From Multiplicimicrobium sp043718225 (GTDB taxonomy: Bacteria > Omnitrophota > Omnitrophia > Omnitrophales > Aquincolibacteriaceae), in assembly GCA_043718225.1 (NCBI GenBank), contig JAYSWD010000022.1, positions 1 to 64,000 of the forward strand: DNA of 64,000 nt, read 5' to 3'. A model generated the notes under the pieces. The model did no database searches, was not told the DNA's origin, and saw only the letters and a program-made list of their open reading frames with translations. Of the stretch, positions 52,674 through 61,907 are shown piece by piece; within the stretch, counting starts at the first letter, position 1, and each line of letters begins with the position of its first letter. A program made the position numbers and the translations under genes.

Positions 52674-54116
52674 ATGTCTCAATCCCTTTCTTACCAAAAA
52701 CCCATTGCCATTGTTGATGTTGAAACAACGGGCGGCAGCGCGGTCAACAACCGTTTAATTGAAATCGGGATCATTCGAATTGAAAACGGAGTCGAAGTGC
52801 GCCGGTTTCAAAGCTTAATTCAGCCCGGTCAATCGGTGCCTATTTTTGTCCAAAATCTTACCGGAATTTCCGATCACGATTTGAAGGGGGCGCCTGTTTT
52901 TAAAGATATTGCCGACGAAGTTGAGCTATGCCTCAAAGATGCTCTTTTTATCGGACACAATGTCCGCTTTGATTATGATTTTATAAGGCATGAATTCCGC
53001 CGGTTGGAACGGCGTTTTTTGGCCCCGACGCTTTGCAGTGCGCGGATGTCACGCGCTCTTTTCCCCGAACATAAAAGGCATAACCTGTCTGAAATTGTGG
53101 AACGCCACGGCCTTTCCGTTTCCAGCCGCCACCGCGCGCTTGATGACGCGCAGGCGGTTTGGGATTTTTTTAAAAAAAGTATCGAAACCTTGGGCGCGGT
53201 AAAATTTGACGATATTTTTGAAAAACTTGTCGCGGGTCGTCCGCCTCAAACGAGAATTCCCGCCTCGCGCTTTCAAAATATATCAGAATCGGCCGGAGCC
53301 TATATTTTCCGCGACGCGCATGGCACGGTTTTATATGTGGGAAAAAGCGGCAATTTGCGCGAACGCATTTTAGGGCATTTTTACGGCGACTTTGAAAATC
53401 CGAAAGAAGCACAGTTGCTTGAACAGGCGACGGACCTGGAATGGATTCCCGCGCCCGGTGAATTATCTGCTCTGTTTTTGGAAACCGAATTGGTTCAAAA
53501 GCTGAATCCGCTTCATTCGCGTAAAGCGCGTAAATCAATGGGAATGATTTGCGCGGCGAAATATATCAGCGCGGGCGGTTATCCGGCCGTAAATCTCAAA
53601 CAGGAAAGTGAAATTCTCAATAAGAGCGATGTGCTGGCCTATTACCGGGGGTTCCGTGAAGCGAAAGAATCTTTAGGGTTGCTCGCGGACAAATTCAAAC
53701 TTTGCCGTAAATTGCTGGGATTTGAAAAAGAAGGCGGCCCGTGTTCTGCTGTTCAGTATCAAAAATGCTCGGGCGCCTGTACCGGAGCCGAGCCGATTGA
53801 AGCTTATTCCGCAAGATTTTCGCGCGCCTTTCAGCAAGCAGGAACGGCTTCCTGGCCTTATCCTTCCGCGGTTTTGGTGGAGGAATACGATGACGAGCTT
53901 AAACGCGGCGAATCTTATGTAGTTCATAATTGGCTTTTACTCGCGCGCATCAAGCATGAGGGCAAAACCCGCCAGGTTGAAAAATTGACGGATGGCTTTG
54001 ACTGGGACCAACTCAAAATTTTGAAACGTGTTATGCAAAGTGAAACCGCAAAAATCCGAAATATTGAAAAGCAAGAGGTGCAGTCTCTATTGAGCGGAAC
54101 CGCGACTAAAAAGTGA
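52674..54116 (+). CDS. DnaQ-like 3'-5' exonuclease fused to a GIY-YIG (UvrC N-terminal-like) nuclease
   Basis: This 480-residue protein has an exonuclease domain (residues ~10-175) with DVETTG (DxE), GHNVRFDYDF and HRALDDAQ, giving the DEDDh set. A GIY-YIG domain (~205-290) follows, with GAYIFRDAHGTVLYVGKS and RERILGHFYG and the downstream Glu in LETELVQKLNP. The C-terminal ~180 residues are unassigned and include a cysteine pair (GPCSAVQYQKCSGACTG). This fusion is known in many bacteria as a DNA-repair-type nuclease related to Cho/UvrC. The likely substrate is damaged DNA. Confidence 0.88.
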   Translation: MSQSLSYQKPIAIVDVETTGGSAVNNRLIEIGIIRIENGVEVRRFQSLIQPGQSVPIFVQNLTGISDHDLKGAPVFKDIADEVELCLKDALFIGHNVRFDYDFIRHEFRRLERRFLAPTLCSARMSRALFPEHKRHNLSEIVERHGLSVSSRHRALDDAQAVWDFFKKSIETLGAVKFDDIFEKLVAGRPPQTRIPASRFQNISESAGAYIFRDAHGTVLYVGKSGNLRERILGHFYGDFENPKEAQLLEQATDLEWIPAPGELSALFLETELVQKLNPLHSRKARKSMGMICAAKYISAGGYPAVNLKQESEILNKSDVLAYYRGFREAKESLGLLADKFKLCRKLLGFEKEGGPCSAVQYQKCSGACTGAEPIEAYSARFSRAFQQAGTASWPYPSAVLVEEYDDELKRGESYVVHNWLLLARIKHEGKTRQVEKLTDGFDWDQLKILKRVMQSETAKIRNIEKQEVQSLLSGTATKK

Positions 54117-54188
54117 AGCTTGAAGGAAATTTAGCCGTTATATAAAAGAGTTTTACAGCGTCAATTTCATTTCGCAAAGGGGGTTCGA

Positions 54189-55118
54189 ATGTCTTATTTT
54201 TATAAGCCCGTTCGTGCCCTTGTTTTTTTTGCGGCAACCGTAGCCGCGCTTTCCTTTTTTCTGCCTTCCGTTCGTGCCGAATCGGTTTCATTGCGTTCCG
54301 AAGACGCAAATTGGATTGCCAACATGATTTTTCAGAACGAATGTCAAATGAAGAATGAGAATTTAATTTCGTGGAATGAAGGCGAAGATTTTTTATCGCT
54401 TGGGATAGGTCACTTTATTTGGTATCCCCGGGGTCGTTCCGACCGGTATCGCGAAAGTTTTCCGGAACTTATTCGTGACCTCCGGTCAGACGGGCTAATC
54501 ATTCCCGGCGGATTGCTCGAAATGATTCAAAATGGGCCGCCGTGGAAAACACGCGAAGAGTTTCTTTCCGCGCGCGCGGGGTCGAGCGCGCTTCAATTGC
54601 GCGAGTTTTTAAAAAAAACCATGAACGGGCAGGCGCGGTTTATGATCCGTCGTTTTCAGCAGGCGCTGTTAAAAATGATCCGAACAACCCCGCCCGAACA
54701 ACGCGTCCTGTTGACGGAAAAGATTTTTGAATTGACGCAGACACGCAACGGTTTATACGCGATGATCGATTACCTTAATTTTAAAGGCGACGGCCTTTCC
54801 CAGGCTGAACGATACCGCGAGCATGGCTGGGGCCTCTTTCAGGTTTTATATGAAATGAAGTGGCCGGTGGGAGCGCAGGGCGCGGAGGCAGAATTTGTCG
54901 CGGCTGCCAGGAAAGTCCTACGCCGGCGCGTTGACAACGCGCCGTCCGAAAGGCAGGAAGATCGTTGGATTAAGGGCTGGGAAAATCGTCTTGAGACTTA
55001 TTCGGCTCCCTCGGATTCATTTAAGTTTTCACCCGCGGCCGCGAGTGGTATGCATCTCTCTGAAACCACCGAGCCGATTGAGATTTTAAGCCGCATTGAT
55101 TTTACCGTTAAATCTTGA
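54189..55118 (+). CDS. Exported protein with lysozyme-like motif
   Basis: This 309-residue protein has a signal peptide (residues 1-30). The mature part has IFQNECQMKNENLISWNEGE and then SLGIGHFIWYP, similar in layout to the catalytic Glu and IGxGH elements of lysozyme-fold enzymes. The rest is helical. Proteins with this SLGIGHFIWYP pattern are found in other bacteria as exported proteins of unknown activity. Activity on peptidoglycan is a hypothesis. AAGGGGG precedes the ATG. Confidence 0.55.
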   Translation: MSYFYKPVRALVFFAATVAALSFFLPSVRAESVSLRSEDANWIANMIFQNECQMKNENLISWNEGEDFLSLGIGHFIWYPRGRSDRYRESFPELIRDLRSDGLIIPGGLLEMIQNGPPWKTREEFLSARAGSSALQLREFLKKTMNGQARFMIRRFQQALLKMIRTTPPEQRVLLTEKIFELTQTRNGLYAMIDYLNFKGDGLSQAERYREHGWGLFQVLYEMKWPVGAQGAEAEFVAAARKVLRRRVDNAPSERQEDRWIKGWENRLETYSAPSDSFKFSPAAASGMHLSETTEPIEILSRIDFTVKS

Positions 55119-55144
55119 GTCTGCGTCCGCATTCCGCATATAAT
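55115..55144 (+). promoter_or_regulatory. Promoter of the SPFH lipoprotein gene
   Basis: TTGAGT (55115-55120), an 18-base spacer and TATAAT (55139-55144) form a good sigma-70 promoter overlapping the stop of the previous gene. Here there is a leader with AAGGAG, unlike the leaderless genes. Confidence 0.75.
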
Positions 55145-55181
55145 TCAGCCTGTCTTAATCGTCATCTATCAAGGAGTTCAT

Positions 55182-55988
55182 ATGAAAAAAGTTTCCATTT
55201 CCATGTGTTTGCTGGCCTGTGCTTTTCTTTCGGGCTGCGCAGAAATTCAATCAGGTGAAGTGGGCGTAAAGCGCTCGCTCGGAAAAATTTCCGAAACTCC
55301 TCTTAACGCGGGCTGGCATTTGTATAATCCCCTGATTTCACAAATCGAAATTTGGGATATTAAAACACAAGAACTGAAAGAGCAGGCGCAAGTGCCTTCC
55401 TCGGAAGGTTTAATTTCCGCGCTGGATGTTTCCGTCCTTTTTAATGTTCCGGCCGACCGCGCGGCGCAGGTTCGTAAAATGGTCGGGCCTTATTACCGTG
55501 ACACAGTGCTTGAGCCGTACGTCCGCGAAGCGATCCGTAATGTAGTCAGCGGCTATGAAGTCAAAGCGCTTTACAGTGAAAAAGGCCGCGGCGAAATTAC
55601 GACTAAAATTTTAAACCATTTGAAGGAAAAACTGGATCCTCGCGGCATTATTATTCAGGATGTTTTGCTACGCGATGTGAAATTGCCGCAAACTTTTTCA
55701 ACTAGTATTGAAGCGAAGCTGCGGGCGGAACAGGAATCTTTGCAAAAAGAATTCGAACTTCAAAAAGCAAAGAAGGATGCTGAAATTGAAGTTGCCAGAG
55801 CACAAGGTGTCGCGCAATCAAACGATGTTATCGCCGCCAGTTTGACGAGCAATTACCTTAAGTATCTCTGGGTAAAAGGTATGCAGTCGAGCCAGATGCA
55901 GGTTGTCTATGTTCCGACGGAAGCTAATTTACCGATTCTCGAAGCCAAGCGCTGGGAATTAGCCGAAAAAGCAGCCAAAGCCGCTTAA
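55182..55988 (+). CDS. SPFH/prohibitin-family lipoprotein
   Basis: This 268-residue protein has a lipobox (FLSGC, Cys at about 19) and then an SPFH domain: GEVGVKRSLGKIS, GWHLYNPLISQIEIWDIKTQ and ALDVSVLFNVPADRAAQV. A coiled coil with AEQESLQKEFELQKAKK follows. Such proteins form membrane-associated rings or scaffolds and some regulate proteases. AAGGAG lies seven bases before the ATG. The lipobox places it on the periplasmic side of a membrane. Confidence 0.85.
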   Translation: MKKVSISMCLLACAFLSGCAEIQSGEVGVKRSLGKISETPLNAGWHLYNPLISQIEIWDIKTQELKEQAQVPSSEGLISALDVSVLFNVPADRAAQVRKMVGPYYRDTVLEPYVREAIRNVVSGYEVKALYSEKGRGEITTKILNHLKEKLDPRGIIIQDVLLRDVKLPQTFSTSIEAKLRAEQESLQKEFELQKAKKDAEIEVARAQGVAQSNDVIAASLTSNYLKYLWVKGMQSSQMQVVYVPTEANLPILEAKRWELAEKAAKAA

Positions 55989-55999
55989 ACGCATGCTTC

Positions 56000-56090
56000 C
56001 CGTTAGAAGCAATTGATTTATAGGCATACATAAATAAGGGAACAGTAAGCGATGAATAAAAGTTTATTTTTTTCAGAGAGCTTCTAACGG
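56000..56090. promoter_or_regulatory. Long-range 11-bp inverted repeat in the 5' region of the next gene
   Basis: CCGTTAGAAGC (56000-56010) pairs with GCTTCTAACGG (56080-56090) around 69 bases. It ends 11 bases before the ATG at 56102. It could be a leader hairpin or a repeat remnant. Confidence 0.35.
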
Positions 56091-56101
56091 ATGCCTTCTA
56101 G

Positions 56102-56491
56102 ATGAAACTGAATTCTTTTCCTGAAATCGAAGATTTTCGAAAGCTTCCGCATGAAGTGGTTGTCAAAGGCGCGGTATCAGAACCCGATCCCAAAAAGGGC
56201 GTCGAAGTGCGCGGAATTGTGATCAATAATATCGGCCAGCCCATTAAAAATATCCGCGTGCAAGTCGTCGTGTTTGATGAATATCATCTGCCGCAAATGA
56301 GCACCAGTATTTCTCCGTCGCCGTCCAAATTGCAGCAGGGCGGCATTGCGAATTTCATTTTCGTGCTTGAAGACCTGGAAAAACCGGTTAAAGATTTATA
56401 TCTGCATGCCAATTGGAGTTTCGACGCCGGCGAACCGGAAGAGGATGAAGAGGAAGATGCTGCTCCGGATTCGGAGTTGGGAACGAAATAA
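56102..56491 (+). CDS. Hypothetical protein with an FxLYD-like beta domain
   Basis: This 129-residue protein has no signal peptide. A strand pattern KGVEVRGIVINNIGQPIKNI followed by RVQVVVFDEYHLPQ looks like an FxLYD-type beta sandwich, often found in envelope-related proteins. The C terminus is an acidic tail (EEDEEEDAAPDSE). The start is weakly supported, with no Shine-Dalgarno sequence. A repeat-family hairpin begins right at its stop codon. Confidence 0.55.
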   Translation: MKLNSFPEIEDFRKLPHEVVVKGAVSEPDPKKGVEVRGIVINNIGQPIKNIRVQVVVFDEYHLPQMSTSISPSPSKLQQGGIANFIFVLEDLEKPVKDLYLHANWSFDAGEPEEDEEEDAAPDSELGTK

Positions 56492-56560
56492 AAGCAAGTG
56501 CCTTATCTTGCTCAAACAACCGATGCTACGCTCGGAACTCGCAATCTAAGGCGCTTGTTT
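56490..56560. repeat. Interspersed inverted repeat, family B, copy 2
   Basis: Arms AAAGCAAGTGCCTTA and TAAGGCGCTTGTTT enclose the core GCTCAAACA...CGGAACTCGC that is also present in the other orientation at 36191-36259. The left arm starts at the stop of the preceding gene, so it may serve as a terminator. Confidence 0.6.
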
Positions 56561-56654
56561 TATTTGAAGCAGCAAAAAGATTATGAGGCAGTAAACGGGG
56601 CTTCGCCTGTTATAGATTTTTGCTCGCCAGGCTCGCAATTAAATGAGGTTTTAA

Positions 56655-58610
56655 ATGACTCAGCCGCAAATTGAAGTTCTACTGAACGAAAAACGCGAAT
56701 TTGTCCCTTCTGAAAAATTTAAATGCCGGGCGCTTGTGCGGGACGAAAAAATTTTTGAAACCGCCGCGCGCGATTCGGTCGCTTATTGGGAAAACTGGGC
56801 CAAAGAATTAACCTGGTTTCAAAAGTGGAGCCGTCCTTTGCGCTGGAGCCCGCCGCACGCCGAATGGTTTATCGGTGGAAAGATTAATGCCTGTTTTAAT
56901 TGTGTAGACCGCTTTGTATTCGGCGCGCCCGGCATCGAACCTCAGAAAAATAAAACCGCGATTATTTGGGAGGGCGAACCCGGCGATACCCGCGCTCTGT
57001 CTTACGAAGACCTTTGGCGGGATGTCACAAAATTCGCGAATGGGTTGCTCGCGCTTGGCGCAAGGCGCGGCGACCGCGTCGCGATATATATGCCTATGAT
57101 TCCGGAAGCCGCGGTGGCAATGCTTGCCTGCGCGCGCATCGGCGCAATTCACAGTGTGGTTTTCGGAGGATTCAGTGCCGAATCTTTACGTGACCGGATT
57201 CAAGATCAAAAAGCAAGTTTTGTAATTACCGCTGACGGCGGCTGGCGCCGCGGAAAAATAGTGGCGTTGAAAGCGGCGGTTGATGAGGCACTGACCGAAA
57301 CCCCGACAGTGAAAAAAGTTGTGGTCTATAAGCGGACGGGCGACACGGTAACGATGCAGCCCAAGCGTGATGTGTGGTGGCATGATGTGGTTGAGGGACA
57401 AAGTACGGATTGTTCCGCCGCGTCGATGGATTCCGAAGATTTGCTTTTCATTCTTTACACTTCCGGAACCACGGGAAAACCGAAAGGCATTGTGCATACC
57501 ACCGGCGGTTACATGACCGGAGTTTATGCGACCACAAAATGGGTGTTTGATTTAAAACCGGACGATATCTTTTGGTGCACGGCGGATGTGGGCTGGGTTA
57601 CTGGGCATAGTTATTTAGTTTACGGCCCGCTTTCAAACGGCGCGACGATTTTGATGTATGAAGGCGCGCCGGATTTTCCCGATCAAGGCCGATTTTGGCA
57701 GTTGATTGAAAAGTATAAAGTTTCTATTTTTTATACCGCGCCGACAGCCATCCGCGCGTTCATGAAATGGGGCAGCGATATTCCGGCCAAGTTTAATTTG
57801 TCATCGCTACGGCTTTTGGGGTCCGTGGGGGAACCGATTAATCCCGAAGCATGGATGTGGTATCACGAACATATCGGCCGCACAAATTGCCCGATAGTTG
57901 ATACGTGGTGGCAGACGGAAACCGGTGCGATCATGATTACCACTTTGCCCGGCGCGATGAAAACCAAACCCGCCGCCGCGGGCAAAGCTTTTCCCGGAAT
58001 TTCAGCAACAGTTTTGAATGAAGAAGGCGGTGAAGTTAAAGCAGGCGGCGGATATGCCGCGATTACGCAGCCCTGGCCGTCGATGCTGCGCACGATTTAC
58101 GGTGACGATGCGCGTTATCGCGAAACCTATTGGTCGAAGTGGAATGGTAAAGCTTACTTTGCGGGCGACGGCGCGCATCGTGACGAAGACGGATATTTTT
58201 GGTTTATGGGGCGGGTGGATGACGTGATGAATGTGGCCGGCCACCGCATCGGCTCAATGGAAGTCGAAAGCGCGCTAGTGGATCATCCTTCTGTTGCGGA
58301 ATCCGCGGTTGTCGGGAAACCGCATGATATTAAAGGCCAGGCATTGGTCGCTTTCGTGACTTTAAAATCCGGTGTTCAAAGCAGCCCTGCGTTGCTTGCG
58401 GAATTGCGGGAGCACGTCGCTAAGAAAATCGGCGCGATCGCGCGTCCGGACGATATTATTTTTACCGCCGATCTTCCCAAAACCCGTTCGGGAAAAATCA
58501 TGCGGCGGCTTTTACGCGATATCGCCGAAGGAAAAACCTTGGGTGATACGACGACGCTTGCCGATCCGGCGGTTGTTGCCTCGCTTAAAGAAAAATACAA
58601 TGAAGAATAA
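56655..58610 (+). CDS. acs: Acetyl-CoA synthetase
   Basis: This 651-residue protein is the normal length for Acs. It has the P-loop-like YTSGTTGKPKGIVHTTGGY, DTWWQTETG, the hinge GRVDDVMNVAGHRIGSMEVE and the PKTRSGKIMRR motif with the regulatory lysine Lys614. It converts acetate, ATP and CoA to acetyl-CoA and AMP. GAGG precedes the ATG. It sits alone between repeats. Confidence 0.95.
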   Translation: MTQPQIEVLLNEKREFVPSEKFKCRALVRDEKIFETAARDSVAYWENWAKELTWFQKWSRPLRWSPPHAEWFIGGKINACFNCVDRFVFGAPGIEPQKNKTAIIWEGEPGDTRALSYEDLWRDVTKFANGLLALGARRGDRVAIYMPMIPEAAVAMLACARIGAIHSVVFGGFSAESLRDRIQDQKASFVITADGGWRRGKIVALKAAVDEALTETPTVKKVVVYKRTGDTVTMQPKRDVWWHDVVEGQSTDCSAASMDSEDLLFILYTSGTTGKPKGIVHTTGGYMTGVYATTKWVFDLKPDDIFWCTADVGWVTGHSYLVYGPLSNGATILMYEGAPDFPDQGRFWQLIEKYKVSIFYTAPTAIRAFMKWGSDIPAKFNLSSLRLLGSVGEPINPEAWMWYHEHIGRTNCPIVDTWWQTETGAIMITTLPGAMKTKPAAAGKAFPGISATVLNEEGGEVKAGGGYAAITQPWPSMLRTIYGDDARYRETYWSKWNGKAYFAGDGAHRDEDGYFWFMGRVDDVMNVAGHRIGSMEVESALVDHPSVAESAVVGKPHDIKGQALVAFVTLKSGVQSSPALLAELREHVAKKIGAIARPDDIIFTADLPKTRSGKIMRRLLRDIAEGKTLGDTTTLADPAVVASLKEKYNEE

Positions 58611-58614
58611 AAAC

Positions 58615-58735
58615 ACCGCTGAAAAAGTTCACCTGCTGCGTTGCAGGCGTCGCTTCTTTGTGCGGCGTATTGCCCCACACGCCTCCGCAGTCGCTTGCTT
58701 GCGCCTTGCATCTGAATCTTTTTGAGCGGGTTTTA
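58615..58735. repeat. Interspersed inverted repeat, family C
   Basis: CCGCTGAAAAAGTTCA (58616-58631) and TGAATCTTTTTGAGCGG (58713-58729) are near-complementary arms. The interior is a GC-rich palindromic sequence with GCGTTGCAGG and GCGCCTTGCA. It follows the acs stop and may terminate acs mRNA. Confidence 0.6.
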
Positions 58736-58752
58736 AAAAACAGGGAGGCTCG

Positions 58753-59694
58753 GTGCGTTCGAAATTTTATTTAATACAATTTCTATTGGCTTTTGTTTTC
58801 TTGCTAACCTCATTGGGATTCGCTAGTGAAGCGAAAGATCATTTTGATCAGGCGAATGTTTTCCAGTCTTTAGGACAGCGTGAAAATGCGATTGCCGAAT
58901 ATGATAAGGCCATTCAATTAGACCCGACTTTTGAAGAAGCTTACATGCGTCGGGGTTTTATCCATCAAGCGATGGGACACATTGAACAAGCCATCCAAGA
59001 TGGTAAAAAAGCCCTTGAGTTGAATCCCAAGAATGCCACCGCTTACTACGTTATTTTTTTGGCTTATGCTCGCGTGCCAAACAGCGAGCTTGCAAAGCAG
59101 AATTTACTGAAAGCCTATGAGCTTGATCCTGAAACGCCGGGAATTCACACCTCTTTAGCTGGTATTCTCGGCGAAGAAGGGAAGTATGAAGAGGCCATTG
59201 CGGAAATGTCAAAAGATATTCAATTGAACCCAAATGATGAAACGCCCTACTTGCTGCGAGGTCAATTCTATTTAAGGGTATCCAATTATGGTGCTGCCAT
59301 TGCAGATCTATCTAAAGTCATTGATTTGAATGCACAGAGCGTGAATGCTTATAAGCTGCGTGCCGCCGGTTATGCCGGGCAAAAAAAATTCACCGAAGCA
59401 TTCGCTGATTACAGCAAGCTCATTCAACTGCAACCATCGGCTGAATATTATTCCAATCGTTCATTCGTGGACATCCAATTGGACCAATATCATGAAGCGC
59501 TTGCAGATGCAACCAAAGCAATCGAAATGGATCCTAGCCGGGGAGATGCGTTTAATAATCGAGCCTTGGCTCGTTATATGCTTAAAAACTTTAAAGGCGC
59601 TTTGGATGACGTAGACCAGGCTCTTAAGCTAGGAGTTCAGCCTAATCCACAATTTATTGCCGCGCTCAAAAAAGATTCTGAACAAGACAATTAA
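58753..59694 (+). CDS. Exported tetratricopeptide repeat protein
   Basis: This 313-residue protein has a signal peptide (residues 1-25) and about eight TPR units of 34 residues. Examples are QRENAIAEYDKAIQLDP, HIEQAIQDGKKALELNP, YEEAIAEMSKDIQLNP and YHEALADATKAIEMDP. TPR arrays mediate protein-protein contacts. The start is GTG with AGGGAGG upstream. No catalytic domain is attached. Confidence 0.88.
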   Translation: MRSKFYLIQFLLAFVFLLTSLGFASEAKDHFDQANVFQSLGQRENAIAEYDKAIQLDPTFEEAYMRRGFIHQAMGHIEQAIQDGKKALELNPKNATAYYVIFLAYARVPNSELAKQNLLKAYELDPETPGIHTSLAGILGEEGKYEEAIAEMSKDIQLNPNDETPYLLRGQFYLRVSNYGAAIADLSKVIDLNAQSVNAYKLRAAGYAGQKKFTEAFADYSKLIQLQPSAEYYSNRSFVDIQLDQYHEALADATKAIEMDPSRGDAFNNRALARYMLKNFKGALDDVDQALKLGVQPNPQFIAALKKDSEQDN

Positions 59695-59714
59695 TTTTAA
59701 CCTGAATAAAAAAA

Positions 59715-60980
59715 ATGAATAATAAAAAATTATTTGAAGCGGCAAAAAAAGTCATTCCCGGTGGAGTCAACTCTCCGGTGCGAGCGTTTAAAGCAGTGGG
59801 TGGGACGCCGATTTTTATCAAGCGCGCGAAAGGGCCTTATCTCTACGGTGAAAACGGAAAACGCTATCTTGATTTTGTCGGTTCCTGGGGACCGATGCTT
59901 TTTGGGCATGCGCCCAAAGGCCTCATCCGAGCTATCTCCAAAAAAATCAAAGGCGGCACAAGTTTCGGGGCTCCCACAAAAGAAGAAACGCAGCTTGCTG
60001 AGGCGATCCGCGGGTGCTTTCCTTCAATACAAAAGGTTCGCTTGACCAGCTCGGGAACCGAGGCGGTGATGAGCGCGGTACGTCTCGCACGCGGATATAC
60101 AGGTCGCCCGCGCATTTTGAAAGTAGACGGCGGCTACCATGGCCATGTAGACAGCCTTTTGATTCAAGCCGGTTCCGGCGCGGCCACGTTCGGTGTCCCG
60201 GACTCAAAAGGAATTCCTTTAAGCCTTTCGCATTTAAGTTTATCCATTCCATTCAATGATATTACCGCGCTTGAGCGCCTATTTAAAAAAGCTGGAAAAG
60301 AAATTGCGGCATTTGTGTTGGAACCGGTTCCGGGAAATATGGGCACAGTTCTTCCGAATGAAGGCTATTTAAAAGCCGCGCGTGAAATTACAAAAAGGTA
60401 TGGCGCACTTTTAATTTTTGACGAAGTCATGACCGGTTTTCGAATCACGGACGGTGGAGCGCAAAAATTTTACGGCGTGAAGCCCGATTTAACCTGTCTC
60501 GGGAAAATTGTAGGGGGAGGTATGCCGCTTGCGGCTTTCGGCGGACGCGCTGAAATTATGAACATGTTGGCACCGCTTGGGCCGGTTTATCAGGCGGGGA
60601 CTTTGGCGGGCAATCCCGCGGCGGTTTCAGCCGCGCTATGGATGCTGAATGAAATTAAAACAAAAAAGCCGCATGTTGTGCTGCACCGTCGCTGCGCGGA
60701 ATTTTATTCGGGCTTGCACCGGTTTATCCGCGCGAAGAAATTACCGGTTACTTTGAATCATATCGGCTCGATGTGGACTTTGTTTTTTACAAAAGGACCC
60801 GTGACCGATTATGTTTCCGCAAAAAAATCAGATACCAAGGCTTTCGCGAAATTTTTCAATCGTTGTTTAGGATCAGTCTATCTGGCTCCAGCACAGTTTG
60901 AGGCCAACTTTATTTCCGCCGCGCATACAGACGCTCAACTTAAAAAAGCCTCCCAAGTCATCCAAAAAGCGCTTTCTTGA
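59715..60980 (+). CDS. hemL: Glutamate-1-semialdehyde 2,1-aminomutase
   Basis: This 421-residue PLP enzyme has the N-terminal family sequence AAKKVIPGGVNSPVRAFK, the central DEVMTGFR and the PLP lysine Lys264 in CLGKIVGGGMPLAAFGG. It converts glutamate-1-semialdehyde to 5-aminolevulinate, the C5-pathway entry to tetrapyrroles. The frame start matches family starts; no Shine-Dalgarno sequence is obvious. A hemD-like gene lies 2 kb downstream. Confidence 0.95.
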   Translation: MNNKKLFEAAKKVIPGGVNSPVRAFKAVGGTPIFIKRAKGPYLYGENGKRYLDFVGSWGPMLFGHAPKGLIRAISKKIKGGTSFGAPTKEETQLAEAIRGCFPSIQKVRLTSSGTEAVMSAVRLARGYTGRPRILKVDGGYHGHVDSLLIQAGSGAATFGVPDSKGIPLSLSHLSLSIPFNDITALERLFKKAGKEIAAFVLEPVPGNMGTVLPNEGYLKAAREITKRYGALLIFDEVMTGFRITDGGAQKFYGVKPDLTCLGKIVGGGMPLAAFGGRAEIMNMLAPLGPVYQAGTLAGNPAAVSAALWMLNEIKTKKPHVVLHRRCAEFYSGLHRFIRAKKLPVTLNHIGSMWTLFFTKGPVTDYVSAKKSDTKAFAKFFNRCLGSVYLAPAQFEANFISAAHTDAQLKKASQVIQKALS

Positions 60981-61096
60981 ACCGGATGTTTTAATTAAAT
61001 TCATAGAGACGCCGATCTTATAGGGCATAATTAAAGTGAATACCGGTAAATCTCAATGCGTCGTATAGGCATATGAAAACTAATTCTCCAGGAGGA

Positions 61097-61822
61097 ATGA
61101 TGAATAAAAATTTTTGGATTTTGACGGCGATGGCAGTAGCGATTAATTTTAGCGGTGCGGCAGTCTATGCCGAAGAAAATAAGCAAGCAGACGGAAAGAG
61201 GGATCCCGCTTTTCGGTCGGAAAAGATGAAGCAAAATCACCCGGAATTGTTTAAGAAAATTGACTCGAACTCAGACGGCACAATTGACAAAACTGAGCAT
61301 GAAGCGGGAAAAGCCAAGCGCAAAGAAAATTTCGAAAAACGCATGGAAAATCATCCCGAAGTCAAAGCTAAATTAGATACGGACGGCAACGGAGAAGTTT
61401 CCAACGATGAGAAGAAAGCAGGCCGCGAAAAGATGCGTGAGCATCGTGAGGAAAGACGCGAAGAATTTTTAAAAAATCATCCCGAAGCGAAAGCGAAATT
61501 AGATGCCAATAGCGACGGAGAGGTCAGCAAGGATGAGTTTAAAGCAGGCCGTGAAGCGCGTCATGAAAAAATGATGGAAAAAAATCCCGAGCTTAAGGCC
61601 AAGCTGGATGCAGATTCTAACGGAAACGTTTCTAAAGAAGAATGGAAAGGCGGCAAAGACGCCCGTAAAGAGTATCGCACAGAAAAGCAGAATAAATTTT
61701 TAGAAAACCATCCTGGGGCCAAAGAACGCATGGACGCGAACAAGGACGGTAATGTCAACCGCGCAGAGCGTCATGCGGCACGGGAAGAACGTCAAGAAAA
61801 ACGGCAGGCAAAGCGGGTTTAA
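61097..61822 (+). CDS. Exported EF-hand repeat protein
   Basis: The start at 61097 is set by AGGAGG directly upstream; an earlier in-frame ATG at 61073 would precede that site. The 241-residue protein has a signal peptide (to about residue 25) and five EF-hand calcium loops starting at about residues 56, 94, 136, 171 and 213 (DSNSDGTID, DTDGNGEVS, DANSDGEVS, DADSNGNVS, DANKDGNVN). Each sits in a repeat with NHPE...K before it and Lys/Arg/Glu-rich helix after it. It should bind calcium in the periplasm or at the surface. A terminator follows. Confidence 0.85.
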   Translation: MMNKNFWILTAMAVAINFSGAAVYAEENKQADGKRDPAFRSEKMKQNHPELFKKIDSNSDGTIDKTEHEAGKAKRKENFEKRMENHPEVKAKLDTDGNGEVSNDEKKAGREKMREHREERREEFLKNHPEAKAKLDANSDGEVSKDEFKAGREARHEKMMEKNPELKAKLDADSNGNVSKEEWKGGKDARKEYRTEKQNKFLENHPGAKERMDANKDGNVNRAERHAAREERQEKRQAKRV

Positions 61823-61850
61823 AAAGTTCGTTTATAATTTAATAAGCTGG

Positions 61851-61885
61851 ACAAACCCCGCAGCAAATGCGGGGTTTGTTGTTTC
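61851..61885 (+). terminator. Rho-independent terminator
   Basis: An 11-bp stem (61852-61862 with 61868-61878) with a 5-base loop is followed by TTGTTT. Confidence 0.85.
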
Positions 61886-61907
61886 TGCAAAATGAATGAA
61901 GGCGTAT

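Noticed and set aside
54176..54190. GGGTTCGAAT resembling a tRNA T-arm
   Set aside because: No acceptor or anticodon stems surround it; it is the leader and start of an exported protein gene. The GTTCGAATT at 35864 was rejected likewise because it is part of a long hairpin.
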